Below, piece by piece: positions 27,771 through 36,117 of a DNA stretch of 64,000 bases. The notes under the pieces were generated by a model that did no database searches, was not told the origin of the DNA, and worked only from the letters and a program-made list of their open reading frames with translations. The position numbers were made by a program, and so were the translations under genes. This stretch comes from Rhodothermales bacterium (lineage in GTDB: Bacteria > Bacteroidota > Rhodothermia > Rhodothermales > Bin80). How positions within the stretch are numbered: the first letter of the stretch is position 1; each line of letters opens with the position of its first letter. The stretch is from NCBI GenBank assembly GCA_958296045.1, contig CATQHT010000003.1:2254501-2318500 (forward strand), given 5' to 3'.

Positions 27771-27930
27771 TACTTGACACTAGGCGCCGATCATCCAGTC
27801 TGTGTGCGGAGATCAAGACCCTGGTTTCGGATGACTCGATTACTTTCTGAGCCCGCCTTTTCCTTCGATGGCCTTGCTTAAGCCTTCCAGTAAGGCTGAT
27901 GCGCCGCCGGAACGAGTCAGGATGACCCAG

Positions 27931-28869
27931 TCAGCAGTACCTGCTAAAGGTGTGCATGCCGTGCTGCGCCAGCCATTCCTCGATGGCCTCTATGGCTTCG
28001 CGCGTGCCGCGCGTGGCGAGCGGCTGCCCGAACGTAGCAATGCGCACAATAATGTCGGCTCCGGCTGCCCGGGCAGCGCAGGCTTCGATTAGCACATCCT
28101 GCGCGAGGTCCTCCTCCTCAACACGCGCCTCGAAAACCAAACCGCGCTCCCCGACACGCTGTAGTGCACCCGTCACCACTACCTGCCCCGACACAAAGAC
28201 GCGCCGAAACGATGTAAAGGCCACCGGCTGTGGTAGCGTACCGTTCATAAGCACGTGATGCATGGCACGGGCAGCTTTTAATGGCTCAAATCGTCCCGGA
28301 TACGCGGCGATACACGTCAGCTGTAGGTGATGGATCCTGCGGCGCATGGCATGCCAGCGACTGCCGTACTTGGTCTGCAGCATTATCGGCGGACACGGAA
28401 GCGTCGCCACCTCATACAGCTCCGTGCCACGTGCCAGCCTGGCTGCGCGCGCAGCATAGGCTTCGTCGTCAGTGGTGAGCACAATGGCACTGCCTGGCGC
28501 CAGACGCGTGGATGCCAACGCTAGAAAGTCGTCCCGGATCAGGCGCCGGTGGTGGTGCCGCCGCTTGGGCCAAGGGTCTGGAAAGTTCACATAAAGCCGG
28601 TGCAAACCTCTTGTGGGGACGCCATTTCTTAGCAGATACTCGGCTTTGCCCAAAAAGAGCCGCACATGCTGCGCTCCAGTGCGCAGCATGCGGCGCCGGG
28701 CGCGCGACACAGAGCCACGCGACACATCGGCACCCAGGAGGTTCCACTTGGGCCGCGTGCGCGCCAGATGTGCCAGAAAGGCGCCATCGCCAAATCCCGC
28801 CTCCATCACCAGCGGGCCGCTTCGCGCAAAGACATCCAGCGCACCCACCTGGTATGGGCGCAGCAGCAT
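27931..28869 (-). CDS. trmB: tRNA (guanine-N7)-methyltransferase
   Basis: This 312-residue TrmB makes m7G46 in the tRNA variable loop using SAM. Motif I is VMEAGFGDGAFLAHLAR (about 21-37), and the TrmB hallmark VNFPDPWPKRRHHHRRL lies mid-protein; the conserved Asp of motif IV (NFPDPWPK) is present. Family members are usually 210-240 residues; here about 80 extra C-terminal residues (from roughly SFRRVFVSGQVVVTG) carry an acidic helix-strand module I do not recognise. The ATG at 28869 is chosen because homology starts at once (MLLRPYQVGALDVFA); a longer upstream frame only overlaps the asparaginase gene. It starts 3 bases after that gene's stop, so the two are cotranscribed. Confidence 0.9.
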   Translation of the reverse strand: MLLRPYQVGALDVFARSGPLVMEAGFGDGAFLAHLARTRPKWNLLGADVSRGSVSRARRRMLRTGAQHVRLFLGKAEYLLRNGVPTRGLHRLYVNFPDPWPKRRHHHRRLIRDDFLALASTRLAPGSAIVLTTDDEAYAARAARLARGTELYEVATLPCPPIMLQTKYGSRWHAMRRRIHHLQLTCIAAYPGRFEPLKAARAMHHVLMNGTLPQPVAFTSFRRVFVSGQVVVTGALQRVGERGLVFEARVEEEDLAQDVLIEACAARAAGADIIVRIATFGQPLATRGTREAIEAIEEWLAQHGMHTFSRYC

Positions 28870-28871
28870 GG

Positions 28872-29918
28872 TCAGTCGTACAGGTGCGCCAGCTCCACCA
28901 TGCGCGCGCCATCGCCATCGGCCACGGCCATACGGCCCCCGGCGCCACGGATGCGGGCGCCTCCGACCTCGCCAGCCTGGTTGAGGGCATAAAACGACAC
29001 GTTGAAGGCAGGCTCTCCACGCTCGTTCTGCAAGCGGCGCAGGCGGGTTTGATCCGCTATGCGCTGGCAAGCCGCAAGGCACGCCTCTTCGGGACTGTCG
29101 CCCGCCCGCATGCGCTCTACAATGAGGAAGGAGGCCAGACTCTCCAGGTTGGCTTCGCCGCGTCCAGTGGAGCCGGCAGCGCCCACCTCGTTGTCGCAGT
29201 AGAGCCCCGCACCAATAATAGGGGAGTCGCCTACGCGCCCGGGCACCTTAAATGCGAGGCCGCTGGTCGTTGTGACACTGCTTATGTTGCCACCCAAGTC
29301 AATGGCCGAGCAATGTATCGTGCCCCAGTGCTCCTGGGTGCGCTTGAACGCTTCCCCAATGTCGATGTCATCGGGGCCGTGCGGCGGAAGGTAGTCGTCC
29401 TGGGTGGACAGGTTTTCGCGCCAGCGCACCCAGATCTGGCGAGCCCGTTCGGTCAGGAGGTTCTCCACCGGAAAGCCATGCATACGAGCGAAGGCTTGTG
29501 CGCCTTTGGCCACGAGGAGCACATGGTCGGTACGCTGCAGCACTACATGTGCGACGCGGGACGGGTATTTGATTCCTTCGAGGGCCGCTACGGCCCCGGC
29601 CCGCCCCGTGGGGCCGTGCATAACGGCCGAGTCCAGCTGCACCACGCCCTCGGCGTTGGGAAGGCCTCCGTAGCCCACCGACGTGTCTTGCGGGTCCTCT
29701 TCGACCAGGTTCACGCCAGCCACCACAGCATCCAGGGCGTCGGCCCCCTCCTGGATATGGCGCATGGCTTCGGCCACACACCCGGCGCCGTTGGCGCTGG
29801 CAATGACGACCGGGCCCTGGCGCCGGCGGGCACCCGCCGCACCACCGGTAAGGACGGCCGCTCCAGCCAGCGATCCGGTCTTAAGAAAGGTGCGCCGCGT
29901 TACAAAAGAAGAAGACAT
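28872..29918 (-). CDS. N4-(beta-GlcNAc)-L-asparaginase, Tat-exported
   Basis: This 348-residue Ntn-hydrolase of the aspartylglucosaminidase/isoaspartyl peptidase family cleaves glycosylated or beta-linked asparagine. The N-terminus SSSFVTRRTFLKTGSLAGAA is a clear twin-arginine signal, so the enzyme is exported folded. Motifs include VEEDPQDTSVGYGGLPN, the autocleavage site HWGTIHCSAIDLGG (the Thr becomes the new N-terminal nucleophile) and RVGDSPIIGAGLYCDNEVGA, GSTGRGE. The ATG at 29918 gives the signal peptide directly; longer upstream sequence runs into ruvA. It is followed at once by trmB. In related bacteria such enzymes are periplasmic and may scavenge glycoasparagine; the substrate is inferred. 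Confidence 0.9.
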   Translation of the reverse strand: MSSSFVTRRTFLKTGSLAGAAVLTGGAAGARRRQGPVVIASANGAGCVAEAMRHIQEGADALDAVVAGVNLVEEDPQDTSVGYGGLPNAEGVVQLDSAVMHGPTGRAGAVAALEGIKYPSRVAHVVLQRTDHVLLVAKGAQAFARMHGFPVENLLTERARQIWVRWRENLSTQDDYLPPHGPDDIDIGEAFKRTQEHWGTIHCSAIDLGGNISSVTTTSGLAFKVPGRVGDSPIIGAGLYCDNEVGAAGSTGRGEANLESLASFLIVERMRAGDSPEEACLAACQRIADQTRLRRLQNERGEPAFNVSFYALNQAGEVGGARIRGAGGRMAVADGDGARMVELAHLYD

Positions 29919-29967
29919 GATGTCCAGGGTAGATGGAACATGTTTAACATACGGTCTGGGCGCGTGC

Positions 29968-30549
29968 CTACTGCTGCAGCGCCAAGCGGATGAGCTCGCT
30001 GGCCTCGGATGCCTCAGGATGCTTGCGCTCCACAATGCGCAGCCGCCGCTCGGCCGCAGCGCGCGAAAAGCCAAGCGTCTCCAGACCCGCCAAAGCGTCT
30101 GCGCGGCCCTGGGCGCGTGGCCCGGGCTTCATGTCCGGGCTGCCCAGCGCACTTACGCGGTCGTGGAGCTCGACAATGAGCCGATCCGCAGTCTTGCGGC
30201 CGACACCCGGAATCCGCACCAGCAACGCGTTGTCTTTCGTAATGATAGAGTGGCTCAAGCGGGCTGGACTCATGGCCGAGAGCGCAGCCAGTGCCAACTT
30301 AGGTCCAACGCCCGCAACGCTGATAAGCAGCCGAAAGAGCTGCCGCTCGGCATCAGAAAAAAAGCCGTACAGGCGCAGTGCGTCCTCCCGCACATGGAGG
30401 TGGGCCACCAGCCGGACCTTGCTGCCTTCGGCAGGAAGCTCCGCATAAGTGGAGGTCGGGATCAGCACATGGAACCCCACGCCGCCGACATCGATAACGG
30501 CTTCAGCCGGCTTCTTGCTACGCAGAACGCCGGCGACCGATGCGATCAT
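29968..30549 (-). CDS. ruvA: Holliday junction helicase subunit RuvA
   Basis: This 193-residue protein is the tetrameric Holliday-junction-binding subunit that loads the RuvB motor. The OB-fold N-terminal domain (1-64) begins MIASVAGVLRSKKPAEAVID; two helix-hairpin-helix motifs read LISVAGVGPKLALAAL and LVRIPGVGRKTADRLIVEL; the C-terminal domain III with DALAGLETLGFSRAAAER contacts RuvB. It is complete and of normal length (about 200). It ends 49 bases before the asparaginase start and is likely first in a ruvA-asparaginase-trmB unit. ruvB and ruvC are not nearby. Confidence 0.96.
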   Translation of the reverse strand: MIASVAGVLRSKKPAEAVIDVGGVGFHVLIPTSTYAELPAEGSKVRLVAHLHVREDALRLYGFFSDAERQLFRLLISVAGVGPKLALAALSAMSPARLSHSIITKDNALLVRIPGVGRKTADRLIVELHDRVSALGSPDMKPGPRAQGRADALAGLETLGFSRAAAERRLRIVERKHPEASEASELIRLALQQ

Positions 30550-30627
30550 AGGAGAGGCGTCTTTGCCGCGGCCAAGATACGAAAGGCCGCGTAAGGTCCT
30601 AACCTCCCAATCAATTTGCAGTACGAC

Positions 30628-30656
30628 TTGACAACAACTCTTATATCCGTTATCTT
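30628..30656 (+). promoter_or_regulatory. Strong promoter directly before the ATG (copy 2)
   Basis: TTGACA (30628-30633), 17 bases, TATCTT (30651-30656), then 6 bases to ATG 30663. The geometry is identical to the other DruA-Tn5-type gene and predicts a leaderless transposase mRNA. Confidence 0.65.
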
Positions 30657-30662
30657 ATGGGT

Positions 30663-32954
30663 ATGCAACGGCAACTCGGGATCCTGGAAACGCTTCGCAA
30701 TGCCTTGCCAGAGGTGTCGGCTACGGTAGCGGCGAACCGTGATAAGGGCCGGAATGCGCTCGGAGGCCTAGTGTGCGAGCAACTCCGCTTAGTCGATGCG
30801 CGTGGCAAAAAGCGGCTGGCGGGCTGCTTGAAGGCACTCAGAGTGCTGCATGCTGAAGGAAAGATTGTTTTGCCCCCGCCAAAGGTGAAACTCCAAATCG
30901 CCGGGCCACGGCTATTGGGTGAGCCGGTACCAGAGGTGGTAGATGTTCCGGCAGATGTGCGTCAGATCGAGGATCTTGAGATCGTCCGTGTAGATAACAA
31001 AGAAGATCGCGCCATCTGGAACACGCTCTTGGACCAAGAGCATCCGCGAGGGGTGACCACCTTTGCGGGAGCACAAATGCGCTACCTGATTAAGAGCGCC
31101 CACGGTTATCTGGGGGTCGTCGGCTTTTCTGCCTCCGCACTTTATCTCAAGGCGCGGGACCAGTGGATGGCCTGGAGCCATGAGCAGCGCAACGGCCATC
31201 TTAACCGTGTAGTCAACCTGAGTCGTTTTCTGATTCGGCCGAGCGTTCGATGCAAGAATCTGGCAAGCTTCGCGCTGGGGCGCGTGTTGCGGCGATTGCC
31301 CTCCGACTTCAGGATCCGGTATAAATATGCACCTTATGTGGTGGAGACCTTTGTGGGTCCACGCTACGAAGGTACGTGTTTCAAGGCAGTAGGCTTCCAA
31401 TACTTAGGTCTCACCCTGGGGCGCGGTCGGCATGCACCGAGCGGCGTGGATCAGCGTCCACGGAAGAAGGTATTCGCATATGAACTGGATCCTGCGTGGC
31501 GCGAGCTGCTGGGCGTGCCACATGTGGAATTGCGACCCCGGCTGGAGGTAGGCGCTGGGCTGGCCAGCGACACTTGGGCAGAACAGGAATTTGGCGGTGC
31601 ACCGTTGGGCCATATACGGCGCAGCGCCCGTTTGGTAAAGTGCGCGGAACTAATAGCAATGACGATGGGAAAGCCCGTAATCACAGTACCCAACCGAGAC
31701 TTAGCTGCTGTACAGGGATATTGGCGATTTATAGAGAAGCCCGACAAGTTTGGCATAACACCCGCGAAGATACTGGCGCCGCACCGGCAGCGGACCATTG
31801 AGCGGATGCGCACCCAGAAAACGGTGCTGTGCGTGCAGGATGGCACAGACATCAGTTTCAGCGCGCGTTCGCAGCGCGACGGATTGGAAGCAATCCGACA
31901 CAACCAGACCACAGCAAAGGTACGCGGCATACATCTGCACGCGACACTGGCTTTGAACGACGAGGGATTGCCCTTGGGAGTACTACGGTGTTTGTATAGA
32001 GAAAAAGAAGGGCAAATCAAGACACGTCAATGGATTAGCGGGCTCCGCGACATAGACGAGGCTGCACAGACGTTGCCGCGCAAGACGCGCGTGCTGAGCG
32101 TGATGGACCAGGGAGCGGATGTATTCGAGATCTTTGCGGCGCAGCGCACATTGAAGTGGACGGATGTACTGATTCGGGCCAAACACGATCGGAGTCTGGG
32201 TAAGGACCATGATCGCCTGTTTACAGCGATGCGCAGTGGACCCCCTGCCGGTATGGTGGACCTAAGGGTAGATCGTCTGAGTCTTCGGGCGAAGTCTGGT
32301 CGGATCAAGCGCAAGGGCCGTCTGAAGGGAAAGGCACGCATGGAGGTGCGTTGTCGCCAGGTGACGCTGCCAGCAACCAACGGGTCTGCCGAAGGTCCCG
32401 TCAAGGTCTCCGCGGTTCACGGTCGTGAGATAGAGCCACCCAAAGGTGCAGATCGGATTGAATGGTTTCTGCTAACAACCGTGGAGGTTGCGTCGCTTCA
32501 GGAGGCAGAACAGATACTCGAATACTACACCCTGCGCTGGTGCGGGGAGGACACCTTTCGGGTACTCAAGACCGGTTGCCGCGTCGAGAAGCTGCGCATG
32601 CAGCAGACTCAGGCTCTGCAACGGGCCATTACGCTGTACGTGGTCGCGTCCTGGCGGCTCATGCTCATGACTATGTTGGGGCGTGTGACTGCTAGTATGG
32701 ACGCGAAAGTGATCTTCACGGACGCGGAGATATTTATGCTGCGGGTCTATGCCCACAATTACGACCTTCCCGAACTCACGGACCTCGCCTCGGGGATTAA
32801 GTTGGTAGCGATGATGGGCGGCTACATGAACCGAATTCATGCCCCACCGCCTGAGCACGAAACCATGTGGCGTGGTTACGCAAGTCTGCAGCTGCGCGCC
32901 ATAGCCTACGAAGAACTCAGGATATACGACCTTGCGAAGCGCCCGTCACCTTAG
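30663..32954 (+). CDS. IS4/Tn5-like transposase with N-terminal DruA domain (copy 2)
   Basis: This 763-residue protein has the same architecture as 22362-24764 but is clearly diverged, so it is a different IS species. The DruA/DUF4338 part has LLDQEHPRGVTTFAGAQMRY, HLNRVVNLSRFLIRPSVRCK and VVETFVGPRYEGTCFKAVGF. The Tn5-type part has TWAEQEFGGAPLGHIRRSAR, VLCVQDGTDISFSARSQRDG, RVLSVMDQGADVFEIFAAQR and YYTLRWCGEDTFRVLKTGCR. The last carries the Y-R-E-K signature. Catalytic Asp, Asp and Glu are all present. I place the start at 30663 rather than the ATG two codons earlier because the -10 hexamer ends at 30656. It lies between ruvA and a gene fragment; I could not identify its inverted repeats. 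Confidence 0.88.
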   Translation: MQRQLGILETLRNALPEVSATVAANRDKGRNALGGLVCEQLRLVDARGKKRLAGCLKALRVLHAEGKIVLPPPKVKLQIAGPRLLGEPVPEVVDVPADVRQIEDLEIVRVDNKEDRAIWNTLLDQEHPRGVTTFAGAQMRYLIKSAHGYLGVVGFSASALYLKARDQWMAWSHEQRNGHLNRVVNLSRFLIRPSVRCKNLASFALGRVLRRLPSDFRIRYKYAPYVVETFVGPRYEGTCFKAVGFQYLGLTLGRGRHAPSGVDQRPRKKVFAYELDPAWRELLGVPHVELRPRLEVGAGLASDTWAEQEFGGAPLGHIRRSARLVKCAELIAMTMGKPVITVPNRDLAAVQGYWRFIEKPDKFGITPAKILAPHRQRTIERMRTQKTVLCVQDGTDISFSARSQRDGLEAIRHNQTTAKVRGIHLHATLALNDEGLPLGVLRCLYREKEGQIKTRQWISGLRDIDEAAQTLPRKTRVLSVMDQGADVFEIFAAQRTLKWTDVLIRAKHDRSLGKDHDRLFTAMRSGPPAGMVDLRVDRLSLRAKSGRIKRKGRLKGKARMEVRCRQVTLPATNGSAEGPVKVSAVHGREIEPPKGADRIEWFLLTTVEVASLQEAEQILEYYTLRWCGEDTFRVLKTGCRVEKLRMQQTQALQRAITLYVVASWRLMLMTMLGRVTASMDAKVIFTDAEIFMLRVYAHNYDLPELTDLASGIKLVAMMGGYMNRIHAPPPEHETMWRGYASLQLRAIAYEELRIYDLAKRPSP

Positions 32955-33353
32955 CGCATGGCGTAGGCTCGGCAAATTCAACTGTTTCGATCACCGCACG
33001 CTCCGCAAGTTGCATGCCCGCAGAGCGAGGGGAATACATGTGTCCGCCGCGGTCGGCGTGCACCCTTGAGCCACGCCCGCTACGCGAAAGGCCCTGGTTT
33101 TTCGCATCTACCACGGAGAACCGCGTGACATTCGCCTGCAGACTGAAGCTCACGCCTCCCGCTACGATGGGCTATACCTTCCTTGTCGGATAACTGCGTG
33201 GCTGGGGGCCAAGCTGCGCCCACCTTATGCACCTGAAAGACTCGTTGCTAAGTTGCTCGAGTGAGTACAGGGTAGTACTAGGCAGCGAATTACCGCACTT
33301 CGTCGCTGTAGCAGGCGTTCCTCTGTATTCTGTCCCCCAAGCTGCTACTGCGC
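32955..33353. other. Region before murJ: gene fragment and dispersed repeat
   Basis: On the minus strand a frame from GTG 33153 reads GGVSFSLQANVTRFSVVDAK, HADRGGHMYSPRSAGMQLAE and VEFAEPTPC before running into the transposon end. I do not recognise it. Its codon positions look coding-like, and FAEPTPC also occurs at 17.87 kb. The rest holds the dispersed repeat at 33257-33290 and presumably the murJ promoter. Confidence 0.35.
33257..33290. repeat. 33-bp dispersed repeat, copy B
   Basis: This copy matches 19013-19045 around GAGTGAGTACAGGG and the following CTAG-CAGCG. It lies about 65 bases before murJ. Confidence 0.4.
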
Positions 33354-35015
33354 ATGGCCCATAACGATGTCACACCCCGACCCAGCCGGGCTCGGACAGT
33401 AGCCGCTGGGATCATGGCTAGCCGGCTCCTGGGCTTGGTGCGGTCGGCGGTGGTGACGAACTTTCTGGGGCTGGGCCCGCATGCGGATGTGCTGCAGGCT
33501 GCCATCCGGGCACCCAACTTTTTGCAGAACCTTCTGGGCGAAGGCACGATCTCCGCGGCTTTTATCCCTGTGTACAGCCGGATGCTCAAACAGGGGCGCG
33601 CCGAGGACGCTGGGCGTTTCGCGGGGGCGATATTTTCGTTGCTGGTGGTGCTGGTGGCAGCCTTGGTGATCCTTGGCATTCTTCTGGCTCGCCCGCTGGT
33701 AGGACTGCTCTTCTTCAAGTGGGCCGGTGACGCGGCGGCGGTGGCCGCAGGTACTATGCAGGTGGATCGCCTAGCGCTGACGGTCGATGCGGTGCAGATC
33801 GTGTTCCCCATGGCGGGGCTTCTGGTGCTTTCCGCCTGGGCGCTGGGCATCCTCAACAGCCACCGCAAATTCTTCATCCCCTATTTCGCGCCGGTACTGT
33901 GGAACGTGGCGATCATCGTTGCCATCATGGTGACCGCGGCCGCGGTGGTGGGTACGGGAGCTACCGTGGACCTCGAGGGGCTGAAGCGGATTCTCTTTGC
34001 CGCGCTGACCGGTGCGCTGGCGGGTGGACTCCTGCAGCTTCTGGTGCAGGTGCCGTGGGTGCTGCGCGTGATGCGGGGATTCAGGCTCAGTCTTTCCACG
34101 CGCGTGGAGGGGGTGCGCACGGCTATTCGGGCATTTGGTCCCGCGGTGGCGGGCCGTGGTGTGTCGCAGCTGTCGGCATATGTGGATCTCCTTCTGGCGC
34201 AGGCCTTGAAGGTGGGTGCCTTAGCGGCGCTGGGGCCAGCGCTGCTGTTGTATCTCTTGCCTGTCAGCCTCTTTGGTTTGTCTGTGGCTGCGGCCGAGCT
34301 GCCAGAGCTGGCGCGGCTGGGGCACAGCGCGCGGCAGCGCTTTGCCCTTCGCCTCGGAGCTTCCCTCAGGCAGAGCATGTTTCTCACCATTCCTACAGCC
34401 GTCGGGTATGTGGCAGTAGGCTTTTTTCTTGTGGGAGCTATCTGGCGTCGGGGCGCGTTTGGCCTAGACGACAACTACCTCGTATGGGCGGTGCTTGCTG
34501 CCTACAGCCTGGGTCTGGTGGCCACTACGATGAGCCGGCTTCTTCAGAACGCTTTCTGGGCACTGGGGGATACCCGTACACCTGCATGGATGGCAGGACT
34601 GCGCGTGGTGCTGTCCGCTCTGGTAGCACTGCCCCTGATGCTGTTGCTAGACCCCTTTGAGGTCGGTCCGCTGGCAAACCTGGAGTCCGATAGCTCGCCG
34701 CTCTTTCTTGGTGCTGTGGGGCTGGGGCTTGGCAGTGCGGCCGCTGCCTGGGTGGAATGGTGGCAACTGATCCGTGCATTGCGGAAGCGTCTGGCGGCGT
34801 TTGTGTTGCCATGGCGCCCGTTGGCGCACATGGTGGCGCTGGCGCTTCTGGCTTGTGCGTTTAGTCTGGCCCTCGCGTATTGGCTGCCCGCTTGGCCGAT
34901 CATGCTCCGTGGTGGGCTCGTGGTTGGCATCTATGCGCTAGTGTACCTGGCGGCTGCCCGCCTGCTTGGCATAAAGGAGCTTGGCGTCTGGGCTGGCCAG
35001 GCGCGCGCCTGGTAG
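33354..35015 (+). CDS. murJ: Lipid II flippase MurJ
   Basis: This 553-residue polytopic inner-membrane protein of the MOP superfamily moves lipid II to the outer leaflet for peptidoglycan synthesis. It opens with ASRLLGLVRSAVVTNFLGLG and RAPNFLQNLLGEGTISAAFI, the MurJ/MviN signature with the essential Arg residues of the first helices. About 14 hydrophobic segments follow, including FGPAVAGRGVSQLSAYVDLL and the LLQNAFWALGDTRTPAWMAG loop of helix 10. Length is typical (about 510-550). The ATG at 33354 precedes an Arg-rich N-terminal tail. It is followed 113 bases later by a small hypothetical gene and yqgE on the same strand. Confidence 0.96.
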   Translation: MAHNDVTPRPSRARTVAAGIMASRLLGLVRSAVVTNFLGLGPHADVLQAAIRAPNFLQNLLGEGTISAAFIPVYSRMLKQGRAEDAGRFAGAIFSLLVVLVAALVILGILLARPLVGLLFFKWAGDAAAVAAGTMQVDRLALTVDAVQIVFPMAGLLVLSAWALGILNSHRKFFIPYFAPVLWNVAIIVAIMVTAAAVVGTGATVDLEGLKRILFAALTGALAGGLLQLLVQVPWVLRVMRGFRLSLSTRVEGVRTAIRAFGPAVAGRGVSQLSAYVDLLLAQALKVGALAALGPALLLYLLPVSLFGLSVAAAELPELARLGHSARQRFALRLGASLRQSMFLTIPTAVGYVAVGFFLVGAIWRRGAFGLDDNYLVWAVLAAYSLGLVATTMSRLLQNAFWALGDTRTPAWMAGLRVVLSALVALPLMLLLDPFEVGPLANLESDSSPLFLGAVGLGLGSAAAAWVEWWQLIRALRKRLAAFVLPWRPLAHMVALALLACAFSLALAYWLPAWPIMLRGGLVVGIYALVYLAAARLLGIKELGVWAGQARAW

Positions 35016-35128
35016 TGGGCTGCACTTGTGGGCAGTGGCAGAGGGACCACGGATCCGCCCTGAGGGCACCGCATTGAGCTCCGTTCGTTTACTGCACATC
35101 TTGCTTTTTCTGCGGCTCTCGCAGTACT

Positions 35129-35599
35129 ATGGCCCGGCTGATAAGCACAGCGGATACACCTGCAAAGAAACGCCGGGCGCACATGCGCTCCTGCGCCGAG
35201 GTGCTACGCCTTCTGGCAGAGCGCCCAGCCTTCGATGACGAGGCGCAGGATATGACCGCATTTCTGATATTCAACCTGCGGGATGTGTTTCGCGTCATCG
35301 ACAACAGCGCGCAGGTGTGGGAGGACCGTAGCTACTGGCGCAAGGCGGAGCGGCTGCGTGAGAAGTGGCGCTGGACGGTACGCGCGGCCGACCGTCTGGA
35401 AGCCCTGGTTCGTGCGGATCTGTGGCCTGAAGTGCCGTCGGAGCTACTTGCGCTGGTGCCCCGCTTCGGGGGTGTCACGGTCGTGAATGTGACGCGCAAC
35501 GCGGACTGGTGGTGCGGAGCAAAACGCGCCTTGCTGGCCCAGGATCCGCAAAAGGGTGCCATGACAGACCATGCCAAACTGGGCCGGGCGACCTGCTGA
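35129..35599 (+). CDS. Conserved-looking protein of unknown function
   Basis: This 156-residue cytoplasmic protein has no signal or membrane segment. It is mostly helical, with LIFNLRDVFRVIDNSAQVWE and RSYWRKAERLREKWRWTVRA; a Trp-rich [11 protein letters not shown] lies near the end. I do not recognise the family. Its last 30 codons overlap yqgE. Oddly, its C-terminal MTDHAKLG is exactly the N-terminus expected for YqgE and would join [16 protein letters not shown] if one G were added to the G-run near 35580. The true end of this gene and start of yqgE are therefore uncertain. Confidence 0.65.
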   Translation: MARLISTADTPAKKRRAHMRSCAEVLRLLAERPAFDDEAQDMTAFLIFNLRDVFRVIDNSAQVWEDRSYWRKAERLREKWRWTVRAADRLEALVRADLWPEVPSELLALVPRFGGVTVVNVTRNADWWCGAKRALLAQDPQKGAMTDHAKLGRATC

Positions 35600-36117
35600 T
35601 TGCGGTGCCCAAGCTGCGCGACTCCAACTTTCGGCGGTCCGTGGAGCTGATCTGTGACCATGGCGAGGAGGGGTCCTTCGGACTGATCCTGATTCGGCCG
35701 AGGTCGACAAGGCCGAGCGACCTCACGGGAGGCCTGCTGGGCGATGGGCCGCTGTCTCTGAGCGGGTCGGTGCGCACCCACACGTTGCCCTACGTCCACG
35801 TTTTGGGCTCCGCTCTGGGCGAGTCCGAACAGCTCCCAGGTAGGGTGCACTGGGGTGACCACTTCGAGAGGAGCTGTGCATTGTTCGCAGTCGATGCGCC
35901 GAGTCCAAGCAGTCTGTGCTTCTTTGTAGACTACGCGGGATGGACCGCCGAGCAGCTGGATTACGAGATCCGCAGCGGAGGGTGGTTGGTGGCTCAGGGC
36001 CTACACGATGTGACCTTTGTACTCCAGCCGTCCACACTCTGGCGCACCGCGCTGATGAAGATGGGAGGCCCCTATATCCTCCTGGCGATCTATCTGGACG
36101 ACCTGCGTGCGAATTAA
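35509..36117 (+). CDS. yqgE: YqgE/AlgH (UPF0301) family protein
   Basis: The frame contains [59 protein letters not shown] and WLVAQG, the full YqgE fold of about 185 residues. The molecular role of the family is unknown; AlgH has been linked to alginate regulation in Pseudomonas. The only upstream in-frame starts are the GTG codons at 35509/35512, giving an unusual 24-residue leader; the natural MTDHAKL start lies one frame away, suggesting a 1-base deletion. The stop shares a TTAA with the convergent folE stop. Confidence 0.85.
   Translation: MVRSKTRLAGPGSAKGCHDRPCQTGPGDLLIAVPKLRDSNFRRSVELICDHGEEGSFGLILIRPRSTRPSDLTGGLLGDGPLSLSGSVRTHTLPYVHVLGSALGESEQLPGRVHWGDHFERSCALFAVDAPSPSSLCFFVDYAGWTAEQLDYEIRSGGWLVAQGLHDVTFVLQPSTLWRTALMKMGGPYILLAIYLDDLRAN

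Noticed and set aside
28512-29993. 493-codon plus-strand frame
   Set aside because: It is antisense to the asparaginase and trmB genes and has no motif; a shadow frame in G+C-rich DNA.
33290-33877. 195-codon Ser/Arg-rich minus-strand frame
   Set aside because: It is antisense to murJ; low-complexity composition is typical of shadow frames.
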